In this document: one piece after another, positions 33,073-37,689 of the stretch
Layout of the letters: every line of letters starts with the position of its first letter
How positions within the stretch are numbered: the first letter of the stretch is position 1
NCBI GenBank assembly: GCA_031277165.1
Contig: JAISLT010000014.1
Location: 1-37,689 of the forward strand
From: Spirochaetaceae bacterium
GTDB lineage: Bacteria; Spirochaetota; Spirochaetia; Treponematales; Breznakiellaceae
DNA: 37,689 nucleotides
Reading direction: 5' to 3'
Program-made: the position numbers and the translations under genes
The notes under the pieces: generated by a model
Databases searched by the model: none
Seen by the model: the letters and a program-made list of their open reading frames with translations, nothing else
What the model was told of the DNA's origin: nothing

Positions 33073-33102
33073 TTGCGGATTTTATTCCAGGGGTGCTATA
33101 CT
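33073..33102 (+). promoter_or_regulatory. Promoter of the glycosyltransferase, probably leaderless
   Basis: TTGCGG (33073-33078), 18-nt spacer ending TGC, TATACT (33097-33102), 9 nt to the ATG at 33112, no Shine-Dalgarno. Confidence 0.5.
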
Positions 33103-33111
33103 TCTATTCAT

Positions 33112-34380
33112 ATGAAGATAGCGATGTTTACCGATGCGTACTGGCCCAGGGTTAACGGCGTTACCGTTTCGGTGGATACCTTTTCAAGGGCCCTGTCGCG
33201 GGCGGGACACGAGGTGATGATCGTCTGCGCCCAGTATCCCGCCGATCCCATGCTTCCCACTCCGCTTCCGCCGGGATCCCCCGGATCTATTTCGACGGAG
33301 CGGAAAAACCCGGAACAGGAACGGATCACGATACTGCGAATTCCATCGTACCGGTTTCTTTTTTCCCGGGAAGACAGGATCGCAAAACTTGCCAAACGGC
33401 GGTGGGTCGAAAAGGAACTGGATAAATTTGAGCCCGATGTGGTCCATGTTAATTCGGAATTTATTATTGCCCAAATTGGCTTTTGGTACGCCAAAAAACG
33501 GCGGCTTCCGGCGGTTTATACCTTTCATACCATCTGGGAGGATTATGTGGTAAACTATATCCCCCTGGTTCCGGAATTCCTTCTTCGTTTTACCATCCGG
33601 CGGCTGCAAAAGATGCTGCTGCGGCAATCGGATCTGGTTATTGTCCCGACGCTCCAAATTAAAGAATTTGTCAAATCTTACCATATAAAACGGGAAACCC
33701 GCCTGCTTCCCACGGGGATAGATCCGGTTCTGTTTCAACATGACAAAAAAACTGTGGAAAAATTCCGGCTGCGGCTGGAAAAAAAATATCCGATCCTAAA
33801 GGGAAGACGGATTCTCCTTTTTGCAGGCCGGGTTGCAAAGGAAAAAAACCTAAGTTTTATTATCCGGCTTTTTCCGCTGTTATTGGAAAATCATTCCGAT
33901 CTGGCCCTGGTAATTGCCGGCAACGGTCCCTCCCAGGATTACTATATGGAAGAGGCCCAAAACTGCGGCGTTATGGATCGGTGCGTCTTTACCGGATACC
34001 TTGAACGGACAGAATTGTCCTTAGCCTATGCGGTGTCCCATATTTTTCTTATGCCTTCCCTTACCGAAACCCAGGGACTGGTAACCATCGAGGCCATGCT
34101 TTCCGGCGTCCCCGTGGTTGCCATAGGGGCCATGGGGACGGTACAGTTAATGGAAGGGAACCAGGGGGGCTTTATGGTGGGAAACGATACGGAAGAATTT
34201 AAGGCCAGGGTTTTGCAGCTTTTGGAAGACGAAGACCTGTACCGCCGTAAATCGGAAGAGGCCCGCCGGCACGCTCAAAAATGGACCATCGGCTGCCTTA
34301 CCGAACAGCTTATAGAAATATACCGGGAATCTTCCCGGTTTATCAACCCGCCGACGGGGTTCTCTAAAATACATTTTTAG
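33112..34380 (+). CDS. GT4-family glycosyltransferase (glycolipid synthase-like)
   Basis: 422 aa, GT-B fold. The N-terminal MKIAMFTDAYWPRVNGVTVSV is the acceptor-domain opening of GT4 enzymes that glycosylate diacylglycerol or phosphatidylinositol. A middle FHTIWEDYVVNYIPL segment follows. The C-terminal donor domain has LLFAGRVAKEKNL, VIAGNGPS, VFTGYL and the E-x7-E motif in ETQGLVTIEAM. No signal peptide; probably membrane-associated in the cytoplasm. Glucosyl- or galactosyl-diacylglycerol synthesis is a reasonable guess for a spirochaete, but acceptor and donor are not proven. The frame is open to 33073, which is inside the promoter, so the ATG at 33112 is chosen. Confidence 0.88.
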   Translation: MKIAMFTDAYWPRVNGVTVSVDTFSRALSRAGHEVMIVCAQYPADPMLPTPLPPGSPGSISTERKNPEQERITILRIPSYRFLFSREDRIAKLAKRRWVEKELDKFEPDVVHVNSEFIIAQIGFWYAKKRRLPAVYTFHTIWEDYVVNYIPLVPEFLLRFTIRRLQKMLLRQSDLVIVPTLQIKEFVKSYHIKRETRLLPTGIDPVLFQHDKKTVEKFRLRLEKKYPILKGRRILLFAGRVAKEKNLSFIIRLFPLLLENHSDLALVIAGNGPSQDYYMEEAQNCGVMDRCVFTGYLERTELSLAYAVSHIFLMPSLTETQGLVTIEAMLSGVPVVAIGAMGTVQLMEGNQGGFMVGNDTEEFKARVLQLLEDEDLYRRKSEEARRHAQKWTIGCLTEQLIEIYRESSRFINPPTGFSKIHF

Positions 34381-34390
34381 CGATCGCCCC

Positions 34391-34426
34391 GGGCATTTCC
34401 CAAAACTGCTGGTCTTGGGAAGGCCC
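34391..34426 (+). terminator. Hairpin after the glycosyltransferase gene
   Basis: GGGC/GCCC outer (34391-34394, 34423-34426) and TTCCCAA/TTGGGAA inner (34397-34403, 34415-34421) with an 11-nt loop. The sequence CCCAAAACTG resembles the TAACAG hairpin family in degenerate form. No clear T-run. Confidence 0.4.
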
Positions 34427-34433
34427 TTCGCTG

Positions 34434-34458
34434 ATGGATTTTTCTAATGGATTTTTCT
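34434..34458 (+). repeat. 13-bp tandem duplication of the helicase start region
   Basis: ATGGATTTTTCT occurs at 34434-34445 and again at 34447-34458. Only the second ATG is in the helicase frame. Confidence 0.8.
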
Positions 34459-35622
34459 GCATTAAACTTGGAACCTTCCCTGGAAACCGCCCTTAGATCC
34501 CGGGGTATTGTGAAAGCTGCGGACATACAACAGCCGGTGATCCCCGCAATCCTTAATGAACCGGCGGAAAATTTGCTTTTTACCGCCCCCACCGGCACAG
34601 GAAAAACCCTGGCCTATCTTCTTCCCATTGTAACTTTACTAAAACGGACGGTCTTGACGGACAAACCAAAGGGACCGGATCTGCTGATCCTTGCCCCAAC
34701 CCATGAACTCTGCTCCCAAATAAAGGGGGAACTTGATTTTTTACTGGCCGCTCTGGGACTGGGGAGTTCCGCCTTGCTTATTGGTTCGGCTGCCCTTTCC
34801 CGGCAGATTGAGTTTTTAAAAAAGAAAAAACCCCCTGCGGTGGTGGGAAACCCCGCCAGGGTACTACAGCTTATGGGGATGAAAAAACTTTCCCTTAGGA
34901 ACCTTCGCTTTCTGGTACTGGACGAGGGGGATTCCCTTTTGGCAGAAGAATTGTACGGGGAAACCTCCGCCGTTTGTGCCCAGGCCCGGGATATTCCGGC
35001 CCGGCTTATTTCCTGCTCCGCCACCTTTCCTCCCAAAAGCCGGGACAGGCTTTTTTCCCTGGCCCCTTCCCCATGGAACACCATAGAAGAAAACAATCTG
35101 CCGGTGCTGCAGCGCAATATAGAACACTGGGCGTTTTTTGCCGAAGACCGGGAAAAGGTATCCTTTCTTCGGTCTTTTCTGTCCGCGGTAAAGCCAAGGA
35201 AAACCCTGGTTTTTTGCTCCCGGGGAGGGCCGGCGGGGATGATTCTTTCGCGGCTCCAGGCCCATCATTGGGCCGCCGGGGGTATTTGGGGGGACATGGA
35301 TAAAAAAGCCAGAAAAGCGGCCATTGACCTTTTTCGGAACGGAAGCCTTTCAATTCTGGTGGCCAGCGATCTTGCCTGCCGGGGGCTGGATATGGAGGGA
35401 ATAAGCCATGTGGTGGCCATGGATATTTCTTCCGACCCCCTGACGTATCTTCACCGGGCGGGCCGCACGGGGCGCATGGGTAAGCGGGGCATCATGGTTA
35501 CCATAGGGAACGAGGGAGAACTGCGGCAGCTTGCGCGGGTCGAGAAAAAACTGGGCATTACGGTATATCCTAAGGAACTGTACGGCGGCCGGGTAATGCC
35601 CTGCCAGGAAGACCCCCGGTAA
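34447..35622 (+). CDS. DEAD-box-family RNA helicase with DEGD motif II
   Basis: 391 aa cytoplasmic ATP-dependent RNA helicase core, with no long C-terminal extension. Motifs: Q at about 28-29 (DIQQPVIPAI), motif I APTGTGKT (47-54), Ia PTHEL (84-88), Ib GNPAR (usually TPGR, 134-138), motif II LDEGD (D159-D162, usually DEAD), motif III SATF (191-194), then KTLVFCS, VASDLACRGLD and HRAGRTGR. The Walker B acid residues remain, so ATPase activity is still expected, but A-to-G in motif II and NPAR in Ib mark it as divergent. Probable job: rRNA maturation or mRNA decay. No clear ribosome site; the start region is a tandem duplication. Confidence 0.9.
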   Translation: MDFSALNLEPSLETALRSRGIVKAADIQQPVIPAILNEPAENLLFTAPTGTGKTLAYLLPIVTLLKRTVLTDKPKGPDLLILAPTHELCSQIKGELDFLLAALGLGSSALLIGSAALSRQIEFLKKKKPPAVVGNPARVLQLMGMKKLSLRNLRFLVLDEGDSLLAEELYGETSAVCAQARDIPARLISCSATFPPKSRDRLFSLAPSPWNTIEENNLPVLQRNIEHWAFFAEDREKVSFLRSFLSAVKPRKTLVFCSRGGPAGMILSRLQAHHWAAGGIWGDMDKKARKAAIDLFRNGSLSILVASDLACRGLDMEGISHVVAMDISSDPLTYLHRAGRTGRMGKRGIMVTIGNEGELRQLARVEKKLGITVYPKELYGGRVMPCQEDPR

Positions 35623-35669
35623 TTTTCCGGCGCTTCCATTAACCTATTGCATTTCGCTGCGCATAGGAT

Positions 35670-35689
35670 AAAAAACGGAGCGGTTTTTT
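35670..35689. terminator. AT-stem hairpin after the helicase
   Basis: AAAAAAC (35670-35676), loop GGAGCG, GTTTTTT (35683-35689). The T-run makes this a plausible terminator for the helicase or, reversed, for the cyclase. Confidence 0.45.
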
Positions 35690-35695
35690 GCGGAT

Positions 35696-35747
35696 GTACT
35701 GTCATTTGAAAGGCCGCCTTTTCAAATACTATCTGACAAACCAGTAC
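35696..35747. ncRNA. Candidate structured RNA: three nested stems
   Basis: GTAC (35696-35699)/GTAC (35744-35747), TGTCA (35700-35704)/TGACA (35734-35738) and TTTGAAA (35705-35711)/TTTCAAA (35720-35726) are nested in order, with a GC-rich apical part. No convincing promoter is visible before it. Followed 130 nt later by the terminator at 35880. Could be a small RNA or a relic. Confidence 0.35.
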
Positions 35748-35867
35748 TCCAAGACAAGATTTTTGACATTGAAAGCCTGATAAAAAAGGTGTTCCCAAAG
35801 CCTTTATGGGGACGCAGCATCATTGGATCTCATAAAATGACACAAAAAACTTTAAATTTCAGTAGTC

Positions 35868-35904
35868 CCCGGTTCAAATCCGGGCTGCTCGCCCGGGGGT
35901 TTTT
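35868..35904 (+). terminator. tRNA T-arm-like sequence merging into an intrinsic terminator
   Basis: CCCGG-TTCAAAT-CCGGG (35868-35884) is a perfect T-arm with the universal TTCRANY loop. It overlaps CCGGGC-TGCTC-GCCCGG (35880-35896) followed by GGGTTTTT, a good terminator. No D-arm, anticodon arm or 5' acceptor strand (CGAGCAG) is present upstream, so this is not a whole tRNA. Confidence 0.5.
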
Positions 35905-35919
35905 CCCTTGTCGCAAACC

Positions 35920-37689
35920 TTACTTTTCAGCCAGATCAAATACCCCGTCCCAGTCTGCGGCGGGGGGGGATTGCAGGTAGTCTTCACAGCGTTTCCGGTA
36001 GATTTTTGACGGACCATCCGCCGGGGCAAAGGCGGTAAGTTCGTCGAATTTTTCTGCCGCCGCCGCCCAGTCCTGTTGTTCAAAAAGGACCAGGGCCTCT
36101 TCAAAGTCTTCGGCGGTTTTCTTCTGCCAATCCTCCGCGGCTTCCATGGTTTCCATCAGTTCATAAATCCGAACCGGCTCGTTGATGCCCACTACCCGGA
36201 CCCGGTCGAGCCTGCGGACCAGAAGCAGGTTTCCCGTTTCCTTGATCGTGGATTCGGCGGCCAGGATCCATGTGCCGTATTGTTTGTTGGCCCCTTCAAG
36301 GCGCGAAGCAAGATTTACCGTGTTTCCCATAATCGTATAGTTCATCTTGTTGTCCGTGCCCATGTTACCCGCCACCATGCTTCCCGTATTAATGCCGATG
36401 CGCGTCAAAAGCGGGGCGGGAGACAGCCCCCCTTCCAGCAGGGTTTTGTTAAGCTCCTTCTCGGTACGCTTGATGGTGATTGCCGACATGCAAGTCCTAA
36501 GGGCATGGTCCGCAAGGTCCAGCGGAGCGCCAAAAAAGGCTATGATCGCATCCCCTTCGTATTTGTCGATGGTTCCCTTTTCTTTAAGGATTACGTCGCT
36601 CATCGCGGTAAGGTAACGGTTCAAAAGGCTGACAAGATCCTCCGGTTCAAGTTTTTCCGCGACGGTTGTAAAATTCCGTATGTCGGTAAAAAGGGCGCTC
36701 ATGTGGCGTTTGACGCCGCCAAGCTGGAGCCGGGACGGATCGGCGATTATTTCCTTGACCACGTCGTCGGACACGTAGGTAGAAAAAGCCTTTCGGATAA
36801 ACTTTTTTTCCCGGTCGGACATTACGTAAGCGATAATTTCACGGAAGACGGCGGCCAGACTCAGGGCCAGCACGGGACCGGTGATTCCAAGGTAAACACC
36901 GGAAAATGTAAAAAGAAACAGCGAGGCGAAAAGAACCACAAGCGTTGACAGAAGTCCCAGCGTAGCCCTTAAACCCGGACCAAGCCAGGCCAGAGAAAAA
37001 ATCAAAAGCGTCGTAACGGCGATTGTGTAAAGGGCGTTCCACCAAGGGGAAACAAAGCTGATAAAAGATTCCGACAAAATGGTGTCCAGCACGACTCCCT
37101 GTGTGCCGACGTTAACGTATTCGTTGTAAAAAGGATTAACCCCGATGTCGGTGGTTCCGGCGTCGGTTTGTCCTACAATACAGTATTTGCCCTCAAGGAA
37201 GCCGGAAAAGCGGCTTTGAATGAGGCCGAAATCCTCAAAGTTGGCACGCAGGTTTCCGGCGGCGCTTTCAAGGTACGCGCATTCTTCCCGAATCAGATCC
37301 GCGTCATCGGAAAAACGCCCGGCGAGTTCCTCCCCCAGGGCCTTTATTTTTTCCTCAAAACCGATGTCCAGGAAATCGTGGAGCGCTTCCCAGGCTTCGC
37401 CGCGCAAATCAAGGTAGCTTTGAAAGGCCGCGTCGGAAGTGTCCGCGACCGCCTGGGATTTTACCGCGCCGGCCGACAGCAGAAGCTCCTCAACGCGGTA
37501 AAGGAGGGACGGTACGCCGGCGATGGAATCGTCGTAGGCGGAAAAAGCGTAGAGGTTTTCCGAAGAACTTAAAATCGACACCGCCCGTTCGATTTCCGCC
37601 TCGGCCTGTTCCAGCCGGGAAAGGGCGGCAAACGAAAAATGAGTATAACTGTTTTCAAAACTTGTAAGCGGCCAGTCCAGAAACATGCG
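35920..37689 (-). CDS. CHASE2-type class III adenylate/guanylate cyclase, C-terminal part (start outside the window)
   Basis: At least 590 codons, open to the right edge; the ATG at 37686 is probably internal. Window residues 1-210 are an extracytoplasmic sensor resembling CHASE2 (FLDWPLTSFENSYTHF, then YCIVGQTDAGTTDIG and NPFYNEYVNVGTQGVVLDTIL). Three membrane segments follow (about 217-290). The class III catalytic domain is next: FTDIRNFT and KYEGDAIIAFFG provide the two metal-binding Asp, IGINTGSMVAGNMGT and GNTVNLASRLEGANK complete the fold. The C-terminal 75 residues look TPR-like (FEEALVLFEQQDWAAAAEKFDEL). It makes cAMP (or cGMP) in response to an external signal; treponemes often have many such receptors. 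The nucleotide preference is not decided here. Confidence 0.9.
   Translation of the reverse strand, partial: RMFLDWPLTSFENSYTHFSFAALSRLEQAEAEIERAVSILSSSENLYAFSAYDDSIAGVPSLLYRVEELLLSAGAVKSQAVADTSDAAFQSYLDLRGEAWEALHDFLDIGFEEKIKALGEELAGRFSDDADLIREECAYLESAAGNLRANFEDFGLIQSRFSGFLEGKYCIVGQTDAGTTDIGVNPFYNEYVNVGTQGVVLDTILSESFISFVSPWWNALYTIAVTTLLIFSLAWLGPGLRATLGLLSTLVVLFASLFLFTFSGVYLGITGPVLALSLAAVFREIIAYVMSDREKKFIRKAFSTYVSDDVVKEIIADPSRLQLGGVKRHMSALFTDIRNFTTVAEKLEPEDLVSLLNRYLTAMSDVILKEKGTIDKYEGDAIIAFFGAPLDLADHALRTCMSAITIKRTEKELNKTLLEGGLSPAPLLTRIGINTGSMVAGNMGTDNKMNYTIMGNTVNLASRLEGANKQYGTWILAAESTIKETGNLLLVRRLDRVRVVGINEPVRIYELMETMEAAEDWQKKTAEDFEEALVLFEQQDWAAAAEKFDELTAFAPADGPSKIYRKRCEDYLQSPPAADWDGVFDLAEK

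Noticed and set aside
35800..35891. Complete tRNA gene ending in the T-arm at 35868-35884
   Set aside because: Counting back gives a TAA-like anticodon position, but the anticodon stem does not pair, there is no D-arm, and the acceptor partner CGAGCAG is missing.
35623..35905. tmRNA
   Set aside because: No 5' acceptor strand matching CTGCTCG and no tag frame ending in an Ala-rich tail could be found.
36076..36948. 290-aa + strand open frame opposite the cyclase
   Set aside because: The minus strand encodes an intact class III cyclase with conserved metal-binding residues; the + frame has no ribosome site or recognisable motif.
1..37689. Prophage, integrative element, insertion sequence or CRISPR
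   Set aside because: No integrase, transposase, terminase, Cas gene or regular spacer array was seen. The only hint is the T-arm-like sequence at 35868, which alone is not enough.

Overview
The window looks like the chromosome of a treponeme-like spirochaete, probably a GC-rich, host- or gut-associated Treponema relative. The evidence is a divergent stand-alone FliG paralogue (spirochaetes typically carry two FliGs), an FTR1 permease next to a Tp34/Tpd-type iron lipoprotein, a PotABCD polyamine transporter, a threonyl-tRNA synthetase without a TGS domain, and many short-signal lipoproteins. This assignment is inference; no rRNA or complete tRNA is present to anchor it. Gene density is high, almost everything is on the + strand, and I see no phage, insertion sequence or CRISPR array.

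Layout. 1-1128 (-): 5' part of thrS, running off the left edge. 1219-3000: a coiled-coil/PD-(D/E)XK nuclease-like protein and a secreted protein of seven near-identical repeats, probably a seven-bladed beta-propeller. 3301-8653: an orphan MalK/MsmK-type sugar ABC ATPase, a FliG paralogue and an M16C (PreP-like) zinc protease. 8775-13706: a ribose/galactose-type sugar ABC operon (lipoprotein, double ATPase, permease, Gfo/Idh/MocA dehydrogenase), with a run of hairpins between the binding protein and the ATPase. 13912-21311: a seven-gene iron-uptake operon (FTR1 permease, Tpd/P19 lipoprotein, DUF2318 membrane protein with a CxxC...CxxC...C set, two FtsX/MacB-like permeases, a LolD-like ATPase, an FMN-binding lipoprotein). 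21480-24258: a polar amino acid ABC transporter. 24306-26779: a FemAB-like acyltransferase and an M20 peptidase. 27035-31104: potABCD. 31210-31434: a small hypothetical gene. 31567-33054 (-): a sodium:solute symporter, divergent from a GT4 glycosyltransferase (33112-34380). 34447-35622: a DEAD-box-family helicase with DEGD in motif II. 35920-37689 (-): a CHASE2-type adenylate/guanylate cyclase running off the right edge.

The genes read as a nutrient-scavenging region: two sugar systems or parts of them, iron, amino acids, polyamines and a sodium-coupled solute, plus peptide breakdown (M16, M20). The iron operon is the most coherent multi-component system. It resembles the FTR1-P19-DUF2318-ABC loci known from Campylobacter, but here it ends in a predicted flavinylated lipoprotein that could supply electrons outside the membrane.

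Three non-coding themes stand out. Five genes have a -10 box only 5-9 nt before an ATG and no Shine-Dalgarno, which suggests leaderless mRNAs. Intercistronic gaps repeatedly hold perfect hairpins, some of which share sequence across distant loci. Two gaps (potC-potD, and 35623-35919) hold nested stems that could be structured RNAs.
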